From Elmis aenea (taxonomy: Eukaryota; Arthropoda; Insecta; Coleoptera; Elmidae): DNA of 64,000 nt. Of the stretch, positions 46,770 through 58,941 are shown piece after piece. The stretch covers positions 41,235,470 through 41,299,469 of the forward strand of contig OX393578.1 in assembly GCA_947652605.1 (NCBI GenBank), given 5' to 3'. Position 1 is the first letter of the stretch, and each line of letters opens with the position of its first letter. The notes below the pieces were generated by a model, which saw nothing but the letters and a program-made list of their open reading frames with translations, ran no database searches and had not been told where the DNA came from. Position numbers and translations under genes: made by a program.

Positions 46770-47237
46770 GCTCACTTCGTTACTGTAACAAAAATAACAT
46801 TATAACAGTATCGATTAACGAAAAACATGAATTGTTAAAAAAATTCAAGTCACGTCTTTATCAATTCGATAATTTTTACGTATAGTAAATAGTACATTAC
46901 TTATAATCTTTATTACATGTGCAATCGCATTTATAACGAATATTACAAAATCAATTGAATTTTTATTTGCCTTTAATCGACTAGGTAGGTACCTTAGATT
47001 TTAAATCGTTTTAATTGTTACTGTTGTGGAGTTTAGAACTTTACAAATTACAAACAGTTAACTGTTGCTGAAACAAAATCAAATCATATGGACAGGTCGA
47101 AAACGCGGTATATCGAACAAAAATCAATAAATTACGTGGACGAGGTGGGGTTTATCCAGCACTGATAATACTTTCCCAAAAAAAAATCATTTTGATGAAA
47201 CGTAGAAAAAGTTCCCAAGAAATGGACAAACATCGTA
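46770..47237. other. Upstream region of fdl
   Basis: AT-rich; contains a 3' splice acceptor for the minus strand directly before the fdl ATG, so at least one 5' UTR exon and the promoter lie further right. The exact transcription start cannot be placed. Confidence 0.45.
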
Positions 47238-47433
47238 CAGTGGCGTAGCCGGGATGCTTCCATGGAGGGGGTTAATAAACAGATAAATAAAACCAAGGGG
47301 CTTTTTTTTTAGGTCACAGTTTCTGTTTTTAGTTTTTTTTTAGCAAAAAATTTACAGTTCTCCGGCCCTATATCGATTTATTGTGACCCCATGGGGGGTT
47401 CTAATCCCCCTTACCGCCTTGCCTACGCCACTG
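47238..47433. mobile_element. Non-autonomous hAT-like MITE, 196 bp
   Basis: Ends CAGTGGCGTAGCC and GCCTACGCCACTG with exact 8-bp duplication ACATCGTA (47230-47237, 47434-47441). Same terminal family as 7157 and 59235. Confidence 0.88.
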
Positions 47434-47440
47434 ACATCGT

Positions 47441-48140
47441 ATATAACGTATATAACCTCCATACATAAAAAAAATTTCAAAAATGATCCTGCAAATTACG
47501 GGGGGATAACAGTGGTCAGCACCATGAGTAGAATATATTTTCGAATCCTGAAAGACCTAATAGAAAAAGAAATTGAAACAAAACAAACGGAAGAACAAGT
47601 TGGATTTCGAGCGGGCAGAGACTACAATTAATAATTTGTTCACGTTATAGATTGCACTGCAAAAAAAAGTTTAGGGGAAGAGGGAAACTCACATAGCCCT
47701 TATAGGCTATTTTGAGAAGGTATACGACAGCGTACCAACTTCCAAAATGTGAAAGAAGATGCAAGACCTAGGTATAAAACCCACACTTATACGAGCCACT
47801 TTGCAATTGCACCAAGAAAACTTTGCAAGAATAAAGAATGGGAGGACTTTCACTGAAGCTTTTAATACAACAAAAAGTCTCAGACAGGAATGTTGTCTGT
47901 CTCTTACACTTTTTAAAATATATGTTGACAGAGTCCTTCCAGGGTGGACAAAGAAATGTAAAAGTATGGGACTAAAAGTGGAAGACGACACACTTTTTAG
48001 TTTATACTTCGTCAACAATCAAGTGGCGATTTATAGGATTTAGTTATTGTCTTATTACACCGGTCCAATGAATGACTGCATGAATAGTTAAAACAAACCT
48101 CGATTTAAATGCAAGTAAAATTATTACATCTTCATTCTAC
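47441..48140 (+). pseudogene. Reverse transcriptase fragment of a non-LTR retrotransposon
   Basis: Recognisable segments in shifting frames: DPANYGGITVVSTMSRIYFR, EEQVGFRAGRDYN (47600), an EKVYDSVP-like segment (47715-47740), QECCLSLTLFKIYVD (47885-47930) and a decayed YFVNNQ where the YFADDQ active site is expected (about 48007). At least three frameshifts. Neither terminus was found. Confidence 0.8.
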
Positions 48141-49756
48141 CTCTTTTTAAATTACAATCACTTTCAAATGTTCTACATATATTTGTATAACAAAATGATA
48201 GTTTTTGGAAAAAAAAAATGACAATACAGATTATACAGGGTGTTTCACTTTTCCATGTGGCACTATTGATATCTCCGTAAATTATAAAATTACAAGGTTG
48301 GTTAAATGGTATAAAAGTTAGCTATTTAGGAGTGTATTTTAAATAAAATCTTGTTTTGTTTAAAAATTCCATGACTTGCATGATATAACGGTAAAACCGA
48401 AATCGATCAAAATCTTCAAACTCAAATATCTCAACTATCATTGCTAATAACACAAAAATGCTAAAGCAAAAAATTTTGCGACATTTTATTTGCTATAAAA
48501 TGGTGAAAGCCAAATTTTTATTTACAAGCTACTATGCGAGATACTTATTTCATAAAATTACTTTTTTAAATGGCAGTCTTAGTAGGTGGTGAGTTAAATG
48601 TAAAGTTGTTACCGGGTAGGGGCAACGAATGTTGTTAACATTACTATTTGATTTTTAAATCAAATATTCCCGTTATTAAAACTATTTCACCAAAATTTAA
48701 AGATCTGACATTGACACTAGTTTATTAATATCCGTTTATCGACTGACTGACCGTAGTTTGGATCTCATAACCATCTCCACGATAACAAAGTTTATTGTTT
48801 TCTCTTTGCAATTATGTAATATTTTATATGTTTATATAAAAAAATAAGCGAAATAACTAAAAAACTGCCAAATCTAAGATAAAAATCAACGTTGCCATGG
48901 AAAAAACAATAACCGACTTCAATTGTTTTATTTCAACCCTTGCCAGTCCATCCCGTCACTCTTTAGACGGCGACATTATCATTATGTGTTATATAATAAA
49001 CATTTGAAGTTTTCGACAAATTAAGACGTTTCTCAGGAAAAAAGAATAAGCTTTGTGGTAATATTTTTCTGTTCTAGTATTATTGCAATAGGCTTAGGGT
49101 ATTATCGAAAGTCTATTTACTATCTAATACAATATTTTTCCAATTTTGGTTAGACTGTACTTATCTCGTAAGCATTTTTAGAATTTTTATATTTTGCAAA
49201 CATCTAATATGACAGTAAAGTTTAAAAGTTGATGATGTACTTAAATATTATTTTCTACACTCTGATATAAAATTAATTTAGTTTGTTGTTTAGCAAACAG
49301 AAAGTGCAGTTTGAAAGCTGATTCTATTTTTCGGTATTCTCAAAAAAAACAGTGTTTCTTGCAAAACTTTTGAACAGTGAGAGGTGTCAAAATTTTCGCA
49401 TCCATTATTGAATTACGCATTCGTGCCAGTAAAGAAAATTACACCTCCTGTTACATTAATTTTGGTTCAGTACTTTAATTAAAATACAAATTACATTGGT
49501 TTATTTAAACATTACTTAACCCATTTCTTCAACGAATTGCTTCTTAGAGAAAATCTATTGAACTCTCGTTTCTTCATCAGCTTAAAACAGTCTATATAAG
49601 TAATTTTTAGTTACATTTTAGTTTTAAATAGATTTTTAAGATTATTGCAATAATGGAGGTATTAATATATTTATTAAAAATATATTTCAATGAACACATT
49701 ATTTGAATATACAAACTTTTCCAAAGAAATAAACAATGTTTTAAATTACCTTAAGG
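48141..49756. other. Intergenic DNA without recognised genes
   Basis: One unpaired TA|CAGGGTGTTTCACTTTTCC end at 48236 marks a truncated element of the palindromic class. No coding sequence. Confidence 0.45.
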
Positions 49757-50717
49757 CAGTGGTTTCCTAACTTTCTGTACTTGCGCCCCCCCTTTTTTTT
49801 TTATAAAAAAAAAAGTTGTCTCTCCTTAATATTTGTAACAATCTAATTTTATATATTGTAATAGTCTCGCGCCGCCCTAGGGGGGCGCGTCCTGCATTAA
49901 GGCTTAAGGGAAGCAAAAGTTTATGTTACGTTAATTTTATGTTTAGTTATTTAGTTTACACTGCAGTTGATATTGCACTGCTAAAATATATTTATTATTA
50001 CTATCAAACTTTTTATAAAGTGAAATAAAATAATCAGCGAATGTTTTATCATACGCTCAGTGGCGGATTACCGCACAGGCGCATGAGGCGCGCGCCTCGG
50101 GCCTCGGCAAAAAGGGGGCCTCAGAATCGTTGGGTTCGTCATCCTCAAAAACCAAAATTAAATTTTTATTGTCTGTTAATATGAGAATTATAAAATAATA
50201 ATTGTAGGCAAATTGTAATATCTTCTAAAACCTATTTTCATAGTGGGTATTGTGTAATAGCCATTGATGCCAATTTAAAAAAAAAACATGTTAAATTAAA
50301 CAAAAATGATAGCCAATTTGGTTTCAAATCGCCAAAACTTGCAACCCTGCTTGCATCTGATTACAGTGCACTGCATGCCGATGTACTGTACAGGGTGGTC
50401 CAAATTCGATGGGATTACATGGGCATCTCGCTTAATAGTCAAGATAGAGAAACGGTTAATGTACCAAAAATGTTTAGTTTTTTGGGACAAACTCAGAATT
50501 GTTGTCAAATATATTCTATCTTTTCCGATTTTCCTTTGTTTTCACAACCTGCTTTTTGTTCTCATCTTTAAAAAAATTTAAAAAACCTTTATAACTTGCG
50601 TATTATTGAAAATAAATACATCAACTCTAATATATTTGGAAAGGGAAAAAATAAGGAATTTAAATAGGTCATAGCCAACTATAGCTTCCATTAAAAAAAA
50701 GGTGAGTTTGTGTCATA

Positions 50718-51308
50718 CTCCCTCTGTCCGAAAATAAGAGTCCCATTTGAAAAATTTGTTTTTTTTATTTACTAGGAGTAGAAAAATATAAAAAACGGAT
50801 CGTACAGTCCTGACTTAAATGTTTTACAATTGGAATTTTTTGCATCCATACAATCTTTGCAGCATCAGCATGCACCAAATACAATTGATGAGTTCATTCT
50901 AAGTGTTTAAAAAGTATTTGAGGATTATGAATATACCAAATTGGACAATATTTTTCTAACGGTGCAAAGTTGTATGGATATTGTGTTGTACGGGAAAATG
51001 GGGCGAATAGTTATAAAATACCTTATTTTAAAAAGGAAAAACTAGGAAGAAAATCGAAACTGCTAATATCTTTAAAATGTTCGCAAGAAACAATGACAAT
51101 ATTCTGTCAACATGATTAATTTAAGTAATTTGTAAATAATGGTGTTTTGTTTTTTTGCAATGGTCAGTAAAACTTTTATTTTGTTTTTTTTTTCGTTGTT
51201 AATGTCCTTCAATCCTTAGCATTGATCCTTAGTCTTGAAAAACACTGCTAAATTAAAATGGCACTCTTATTTTCGGACAAATTTTTGTGTGAAATGGGAC
51301 GGAGGGAG
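50718..51308. mobile_element. Stowaway-like / plant-type mariner element, decayed
   Basis: Left end TA|CTCCCTCTGTCCG and right end CGGACGGAGGGAG|TA give inverted ends CTCCCTCYGTCC with a TA duplication. Just inside both ends GGAC/GTCC-AAAATAAGAGT repeats, typical of Stowaway and related plant mariner elements. The sister palindrome at 53829-54462 has the uninterrupted sequence (GTGTCATAACTTTTTACCGG at the corresponding site), confirming the boundaries. Confidence 0.88.
50802..51013 (+). pseudogene. Plant-type mariner transposase, C-terminal fragment
   Basis: In one frame with a single stop: SPDLNVLQLEFFASIQSLQ, APNTIDEFILSV, then (after a TAA) VFEDYEYTKLDNIFLTVQSC and MDIVLYGKMG. This matches the end of plant mariner-like (DD39D) transposases, which run SPDLNVLDLGFF...IQSLQ...FLTLQ.CM. 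The expected third catalytic Asp (VLD) is Gln here, so it is inactive. The family match is from memory of its motifs. Confidence 0.75.
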
Positions 51309-52216
51309 TACCTTTTTAACGGCGAGCGTAAAATATTTTTTTTAGTACCTACCTACTATCAAAATCTACATAAAAATATATAAAAATAATCTTTATAAAC
51401 TTTTTCGATATTTAAAACAATAAGGGAGATATGACACATTATAAATATAACAAAAAAACAGTTTTTCATTAATAATTCAAAAACCGGAAATGATAGAATA
51501 TTTTTGAAAACTGTTCTGAGTTTGTTCTAAAAAAAACTGCACATTTTTAGTAATTTAACCGTTTCTCTATCTTGACTATTAAGCGAGATACCCATTGTAG
51601 TCCCATCGAATTTGGACCACCTGTACTGTATGATGCAGAATTTTACTTTGATTTTTTTACCTGAGATGGGATTTTTTTTTTAAATGGGAATGTGATTTTT
51701 TTTCTGGTACCTGAGAATATTTTTTTGTTTCCGTATTTGATTTTTTTGTTTGTTTTTGTTGGTTCTAAAAATAAAAAACGGTATGATTTATCTGCATTGT
51801 TCATTTTAGTGAACCATCTTAATAGGGGGCCTCCAGATCAGGTTGCGCCTGGGGCCCCACAAAATCAAGATCCGCCACTGCATACGCTAGTAATTTTCAA
51901 CCTGAGGCGCGCTCTGTAGGGAGGGCGTGACACATCTAAAGGAAGGCGCAAATTAAATTTGAAATCAAAAGCAGTCTTTCAAATTTCAATGTATTTTTAA
52001 GTTTAAATTAGCAAAACAAGGAACTAAAAAAAATACACTTTTTTAAAATATAACACTCAATCAAGGACAATTAAAAAAAAAGAAACAAATATTGTTTTGT
52101 CAGAACAAAACATATGGAATGGGGTACAACCAAAATTGATATTGAAAAAGGAGGTGTAATTACATTTGATGCAAAAAATGGGACATAGGTATATACAATA
52201 AAAGTTAAGAAACACT

Positions 52217-53728
52217 GTCCTTTGTCCTACACCATTAATTTTCACGATTTCATAATCAAGTCGCAATAATAACAGCACAGTAACTTATTTAGGTAACAGA
52301 TAAAGCTAATTGGTTTAGAATAAATAAACAGTTTAAAGCAGATAAAGTAAACTTGAAATAACCAGAAGAAACATTTTCGCCTTTACTGTAAATTTAAACA
52401 TTTTATTATGAAGCCAATAAAAGGTAAAACAAACTTTAAGATGATTTAATGATTTTTTTATTAACCAACAAAAGTTTTAAATTGTATCATTTATAAACAA
52501 AATAGAAAGACTTAAAATTTCTGTGTTCAATTGCAAGTAAATAAAATTAAACGCAATTTCCAATTTGACTTTTAATTTCATCGTTTGTGACACAAATTTT
52601 TAAAAAGCGCAGGTTTTTCATATAAAAATAAAATAGAGATTAAAAAATGATAAGAACTAAACTTCTTGAGTTACTTTGTTGATTTAAATGTTAAAATAAC
52701 TATATAGTTAAAAATTACTTACGTGAAATATGTATTATGAATATAACACACCAGTGTATACGTTGCATAATTTACTTATTTGTGTAATTACCACACAAGC
52801 AAAAATGCTCATTTTGTGAAAACAATTATGATAAAATATATTGGTTGTTAAGTAAAGTAATGGAGTTTAGATAATATGCAGCTGTTTAAAATACATAGGT
52901 AGAGCGTGCGTTTGTAAGGTTTCTCTCTCATACAGCTAACTTGTGCAAATAAAAGCAACATTTATCAAGTTTTGCGATTGGGTTTGTATTTAACGCAAAG
53001 TAATGTACAGGGTGAACTAAATTCTCGGTTACTATGATAGTTAGCGAAAATCTGATATAGGTATCTAGGATTATGTTTTTGAGATAAACACTTGTCTCTT
53101 ATCAGATTTTTGTATTTTACTTTCAATTTTGGAATTATAGTCGAAAAATTAAACTTCTTCGTTTTAAAAAAATTACTTTAACTTCTTTATTTATAGAAAT
53201 AGAACTTACTAAAATATGAAGTTAACTTATAAATTTTTACTAGAAACTTTAAAAGGCCATAACTTTACATGAAATAGCATTATTTTAGCTTATTTCGTAT
53301 TGTATTTAATTAATATTTTGTATTTTAGAAACATTTAACGAAAAAGTGCATTTGTATTGTATGGAATGAAAGCTCACTATATTTTTATTAGGTTATGGTA
53401 AATTTTTTTTATTGCTTATAATAATTAAAATTTTGATAGTTGGTATAGATGGCGTGAAAATTAAATGTGACGTCAAATAGATAGATATAAAAAACAGTTG
53501 ACTTGCGCCTGAAAAACATTTGAAGAGATATCAACAAATAAAGGTTCGCTTTTTCCCATTCTATAAAAAAATGCAATTCATAACACACACAAAATGAACA
53601 AAAAAATCGAGTTTTACGATTTTTCTGAATATTTTCGGGCCGGTTTGGGTTATTTTAACCTTTGTAAGACAGATAGTGAGAAAATGCAGTCGATTTCTTG
53701 ACACACATACACAGGGTATACGTTAAGG
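52217..53728. other. Intergenic DNA with one truncated TA-type repeat end
   Basis: At 53008 TA|CAGGGTGAACTAAATTC begins a copy of the 9443 family (GGTTACTATGATAGTTAGCG follows) without a visible right end. No coding signal. Confidence 0.45.
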
Positions 53729-54789
53729 CAGGGGTTCCCAACCTTATTGTGGCGCGGGTGCAATCGCGATTGAGAAAAATAGTGGCGGGCGCAAGTCGGA
53801 TTTAAAAAAAATAATGAAGTATTATGTACAGGGTGGTCCAAATTCGATGGGATTGCATGCGTATCTCGCTTAATAGGCAAGATAGAGAAACGGTTACCTT
53901 ACCAAAAATGTAGTTTTTTTGGCACAAACTCAGAACCGTTTTCAAAAATATTTTATCATTTCCGGTTTTGAAATTATTTGAAAAAAACTGTTTTTTTGTT
54001 ATATTTATAATGTGTCATATCTCTCTTATTGTTGTAAGTATCGAAAAAGATTATGAAGATTATTTTTAGATGTTTTTTTTGTAGATTTTGAAATTATTTA
54101 AAAAAAAATTGCACTCGCCGGTAAAAAGTTATGACACAAACTTACCTTTTTTTAAAAGGAAGCTATAGTTGACTATAACCTATTTAAATTCCTTATTTTT
54201 TTCCCGTTCCAAATATATAAGAGTTGATGTATTTATTTTTAATAATACGCAAGTTACAAAGGTTTTTCAATTTAAAAAAAATGAAAAACAAAAAGTAGGC
54301 TGTCAAAACAAAATTAATCAAGAAAAACAGGAAATAGAATATATTTGACAACTGTTCTGAGTTTGTCCCGAAAAACTGCACATTTTTGGTAATTTAACCG
54401 TTTCTCTATCTTGACTATTAAGCAAGATACCCATGTAATCCCATCGAATTTGGACCACCCTGTACATACTGGCGGTATATCGGGTGATCGAAAATGATTA
54501 ATGCCTGCTAACATCGGCCCGAAAAAAAAGAACCAAGTTTATGTTGGTATCGTAGTGTAAAAGTGGGATATTGTATTACAGGTGGGGTGGGGATGGACTG
54601 TAGTCAGTGTTGCCAATTTAGCGAATTTTTCGCTAAATCTAGTGAGATTTTAAAAACTAAAGCAACTTTTTATTTCCTTACTTTTAAGATTTCATTGTTA
54701 ATTTTTCTCGTTATTTTAACACTTTGTAGCGCGCGCATGCAAATAGCTCCGCGCACGTGCGCCCGCGGGCACAGGGTTGGGAATCCCTG
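53729..54789. mobile_element. hAT-like element, 1061 bp including nested insertion
   Basis: Ends CAGGGGTTCCCAACCTTA and AGGGTTGGGAATCCCTG with exact 8-bp duplication CGTTAAGG (53721-53728, 54790-54797). G/C-rich subterminal parts (GCGCGGGTGCAATCGCG; GCGCCCGCGGGCAC). Contains a palindromic TA element and, near 54480, a CGGGTGATCGAAAATGATTA end of the 6484 family. Confidence 0.88.
53829..54462. mobile_element. Palindromic TA-inserted element, 634 bp
   Basis: Ends TA|CAGGGTGGTCCAAATTCG and CGAATTTGGACCACCCTG|TA. Arms about 310 bp with matching CGGTTTTGAAATTATTTG-type and AACCGTTTCTCTATCTTG segments. Full sister copy of 50391-51623 but without the Stowaway-like insertion. Confidence 0.86.
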
Positions 54790-55195
54790 CGTTAAGGGGT
54801 CCGTTCGACGTTATTTATTATTTGACACATTTAACATCTTCGCGGACAGTACAATTTTAATATAGCTTCCAAAAATCGCAGTTTATTTTTTGAAGTCATT
54901 TTTCTTATTTCACACTCAAAATACATGTGGAATGTGTAAAAATTACTAATCGCATTTTTCGATTTAAAAAATAATCTCTGTATATGCAGTTCTAGTAGGT
55001 ACATCAATTTGGCTGTATAAGCAGTTGTGCACAATATCATTTCATTATTTAAAAAAATGATAAAGTCGTAATAATAATAGTAAAAATGCGTAAAAACAAT
55101 AATTTACCAAGTTAGACAGATAAAAAAAAGTAAGCAGACAATAATTTTACACAAAACACTTTATTCTATAATAATAATAAACAAAATATGTATCT
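54790..55195. other. Short intergenic segment
   Basis: AT-rich, no recognised feature. Confidence 0.4.
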
Positions 55196-56162
55196 GTTAC
55201 GGTCAATGTAAATAATTGGACATTACTTATAATGCCCGGGCAATTTAAAAAGTGCCCAATGGGATGTGACAAAATGATAAATTATATAGAAAATATTACA
55301 TTGCCCGGGCATTATGAATAATGCTGGAAATCGAGTGTACAATTTGAGAAAATTTTTATTCATATTTCTCTACATACAAAAATAAGAGGATATTATATTA
55401 AAACAAATTTTTAAATAACTAGCAAACAAACAAAGAAACAAACTGGTGGTGATAAAATAAGGGTAATTTATGCTTGTAAGAGACCGCGGCTGTCAGGTAT
55501 TAACGCTATGTTCGCGTGTTTAAACGCTACGTTCACATGTAAGCGTTTGGGCGTAAAACTCATCATAAAGGTTTTTGCAACCCATTAAAAATTACAATAA
55601 AAAAAACTTTCACCGACCTTTAACCTTATCCTCGTTCGCTTGGTCAATAATAAAGGGTCAGGTTAAAGGTTGGTTAAGGTTTTCTGTTTTTTAAATGCAT
55701 GGGATAAATTAAATGTAGGCCATACATGTGTAATGGGTTACAACCTTCATAAATACTTTTACGCACAAACGCTTACAAGTGAACACAGCGTTCATATGAC
55801 AGCCACGCCGCGCCGGTCTCTTACAAGCATAAATTACCAAAATAAGTATAAAAAATACGTACGCCTAACTAAAAAAAAACATATTAGGTATGTACTTACA
55901 AATACATATACACACAAAAAGTCAAATCCTACAGTTTCTATTTATTAGAGCAGCTTCCACTTGGGTGACATTTCGAGTTACATAGCTAATTAAAGTGACC
56001 AGAGAAATAATAGCAGTATTTATAATGTCCGGGCAATGTAATAAATTATCCTAGATTGTCGTAGACAAATACAAAATTATTAAATTGCCTGATTTTATCG
56101 GCCATTATTTATAATGACCAAGCATTATGAAAACTACCCTGAATAATCAAATTGACCGTAAC
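55196..56162. repeat. Palindromic element enclosing a second palindrome
   Basis: Outer ends GTTACGGTCAAT and ATTGACCGTAAC. GCCCGGGCATTAT-type motifs (GCCCGGGCAAT, GTCCGGGCAATG) recur in both arms. The inner palindrome 55462-55838 has ends GGTAATTTATGCTTGTAAGA and its reverse complement, and shared blocks GTAAGCGTTTG / CAAACGCTTAC. Non-coding; no clear target duplication. Confidence 0.65.
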
Positions 56163-56617
56163 ATATCAAATCTTCGTATATTTGCAATAAACATGCTTCT
56201 TTTTTTGGATTCATATATGCCTAAATAATTACATATTTTATATTTAAATATGCATAAAAATGATAAAATGAACTGTACTTGCAGAAGACACCAATAAGCG
56301 CACCTCCTACTTTAACACATATGAACACTGAGAGGCGTCTGCAAATGCAGTCGTGGCACTATGAGTAGAGTTTTTATTTCGAAAGAAGGGGTTGTTTACA
56401 AATTCTGTTAAAAAATATATATATGGACAGTGTTCCGTGTTTACATGGAATATTCAGGGGCATTCAATGTACTTATATCTACATATATTTAAACGCAAAA
56501 CATTACTGCAAACGCAGTCATGCTTCTCCTGGACTGATATGCTCTGACTGCATAAGCAGACGTATTCCAGTTTATCACTCCAAAATGACTGCACATGCAG
56601 CCGCAATAAGTTGTTAA

Positions 56618-57215
56618 CCCTTTGGGACCCAATTTTTTTTTTCTGTGTTTTCAGATTATTTGGGAAGAATATGGGTTTTTAACAATAAATATGATAAAAT
56701 ATTTTGGAAAAAACGAAAAATTTTACATTTCAAGAGCAAATAGGAATAGGGACAAATATATCCCAGTGGGATTTTTAATTGGGATATATATGTCCGAATG
56801 GGAAAATAAATATACGATTCGTCGGACTCTTCACTGTTGTGGAATGGGTTCGCTTCTGAAGAAGACTTCCCAGAGAACGAATCTAATTCATTTGGTGAAG
56901 ATACATCGTCTATATTATCAACAACTTTTTGAAGTTCAGCTTTTCAGTCAACTTCTTTCTCCACATAATGGAAAAACCATTGGGATATATATAACCCACT
57001 CAAAAACCCTTCTGGGGCACATGTATCCCAGGCACAATTATTGAATCAAATTATGTGGTAAATCGACGTGCTCTGCTTGCAAAAACGTTTTGAATACGTC
57101 ACCAATAGTTGAAAAACCCCTTAAAAACACATTCCCATGTAAAACGGGACTTAGAAGGCTCTCTGGGCATTTCAGTATGCGTTGGGATCTATATATCCCA
57201 CTGGGGCCCAAAGGG
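56618..57215. mobile_element. piggyBac-like element, 598 bp
   Basis: TTAA (56614-56617) then CCCTTTGGGACCCAA; right end TGGGGCCCAAAGGG then TTAA (57216-57219). The interior contains several GGGATATATAT / ATATATCCCA motifs in both directions. A 140-codon frame (56622-57044) spans most of it but shows no DDE or Cys-rich piggyBac domain, so I treat it as non-coding. Confidence 0.8.
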
Positions 57216-57734
57216 TTAAAGCGAAATAAATCCTGTATATGTGCATTTAAAAAAATTATAAACACGTAAGTGTCAACACATTTAAAAATGTTATTACTCA
57301 ATATAGTTCCAAACGTATCAAAAAATAATTTTCCGAAAGATTGTTTTCATTTAAATACCACAGCAAATATGGTATAACAATATAATATTTTATATCATGG
57401 GTTTCTTCATAGAAACAAAATCCATTGTGAAAAAAATGTTTGTGTTTGGCGACTTTAAGATCTAGTCCTAGTGGTTGCGCATAAATATTATTGTTGCCAT
57501 ATTGAAAATCAAGAACAGATAGTTTCTTCTATGTAGATCCGATTCGATAAAAATTTATTTTTGTCTAGGAAAACTGTATACTTGTGCAGAATTTATTACT
57601 CCTATTAAATTATTTTGCAAATGCAAATCTTCCGATTTTTTTTTTTCAGTTTTGATTCCGATTGAATACATTCCAATTATTAATAACATCCATACTTGTA
57701 TCAATGTTGGTTAGAAATTTACTCCAATTTTGTA

Positions 57735-58866
57735 TTGGGTTGGATAATAAGTAATAGCCGATTTTTTAAATCATTTTTTTTTAAATTTTAAACAAAAAAA
57801 AAACAATAAATTATCAATTACGTATTCCCCGTTGTTATTTACAACTTCCTCCAATCGTTCAACAAGTTTATCGAGTCCTTTAGGATAGAAATCCCACGGT
57901 CTTGACTTGAAAAATTCGTCGTGAAAGATAACGAAAAAGATGGAATCCGATGGTGCCAGGTCGGGAGAGTAGGGCGGATGTGGCAAAACTTCCCAACCAA
58001 ACGTTTGCGATGTGGGGACGGGTGGCCATATCGCCAATTAGATCGTTTTTGCTGAATGGCGTGGTTGAGTCGATGCATTTGCTGATTATAGAATTCTGCG
58101 TTGACCGTCTCGTTGTTCAGAAGAAGTTCGTAGTGAATGATACGATACCCACCCAGTCCCACCAGACGCACAACATTGTCTTTCGAGGGTGAATTTCTTG
58201 TTTTTCGCGCGGCGTCGCTTGTTTTTTGGGACTAAACCATTCTTTGCGCTGCTTCATATTGTCGTAAGGGCACATTTTTTGTCACCCGTGACTATGCGAT
58301 AAAGGAAACTTTTCTTGTGACCCCGTGTCGAGCGATGACGGTCGAGCAAACCGGCGGCGATTGTGGAGCGTTGATTTTTGTTGTTTTCATTCAAGACGTG
58401 AGGAACCCAAGGGGCGAATTTTTGAACCTTTACCATTGCATCAAGGTGGTTAACGACTGTCCCATGCACACAGTTAATTGGCTTAGCCAGTTCTCTATGG
58501 ATTGGCACGGATTTTCATGAAAGAGTTGATCCAATCGCTCTTCATCGATTTGACCGGGCGTCCAGAGCGAGCCATGTCTTACAGGTCGAAATTGCCATTT
58601 TTGAATCGTGTAAACCAATTTCCAGCCGTCCTTTCAGGCATTGCGTCTCCATAAACAGCACAAAATTTCACGAGCAGCTTCAGAGGCTTTAACGCCTCGA
58701 TTAAACGTAAAAAGCAAATGGTGTCGAAAATGCTCACTTTTGTTCACTTGACATTCCATATTCATAATCTCAAAATTAAAAGTTGACTCAATTAAAAAAG
58801 AAAACAAAAGAACTACCTTGTAGAGCAAAAAGTTCGTTTTAAATGACATATAACAATTATAACATT
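57735..58866 (-). pseudogene. Decayed mariner element (transposase on minus strand)
   Basis: The left end TA|TTGGGTTGGATAATAAGTAA resembles mellifera-type mariner ends. On the minus strand, from about 58759 downward: MECQVNKSEHFRHHLLFTFN, GVKASEAAREI, (frameshift) GNW.TRFKNGNF, DEERLDQLFHENPCQSIENW, RIVTGDKKC (RIVTGDEKW expected), then HPPYSPDLAPSDSIFF near the C-terminus. So nearly the whole transposase is present with several frameshifts and stops. The right terminal repeat is missing; a foldback element begins at 58867. Confidence 0.85.
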
Positions 58867-58941
58867 AAAGCCGCGTTTTCCTAGCAGCAGGAATTGTACG
58901 CGGCGTAGAACGTAGTAATGCCTCGACAAATCAACATAGAG

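Larger units (their letters stand above)
50391..51623. mobile_element. Palindromic TA-inserted element (GGTCCAAATTCGATG family)
   Basis: Ends TA|CAGGGTGGTCCAAATTCG and CGAATTTGGACCACCTG|TA. The arms carry the paired blocks CTTAATAGTCAAGATAGAG and CTCTATCTTGACTATTAAG. Without the nested 591-bp insertion and its TA it is about 640 bp, the same as the sister copy 53829-54462 (634 bp). Confidence 0.85.
50058..51880. mobile_element. hAT-like element, 1823 bp including nested insertions
   Basis: Ends CAGTGGCGGATTACCG and reverse complement CAGTGGCGGATCTTGA, exact 8-bp duplication CATACGCT (50050-50057, 51881-51888). A palindromic TA element sits inside, leaving about 590 bp of hAT sequence of its own. 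Non-autonomous. Confidence 0.87.
49757..52216. mobile_element. Possible outer hAT-like element
   Basis: Left end CAGTGGTTTCCTAACTTTCTG and right end (reverse complement) CAGTGTTTCTTAACTTTTAT fit as hAT terminal repeats, and G/C-rich GGCGCG subterminal motifs occur on both sides. The flanking 8 bp do not match (CCTTAAGG and TCCTTTGT), so this may be a rearranged copy or two different ends. It contains the element 50058-51880. Confidence 0.45.

Noticed and set aside
56622..57044. 140-codon frame in the piggyBac-like element
   Set aside because: Lacks DDD transposase motifs and shares internal GGGATATATAT repeats with the non-coding ends.
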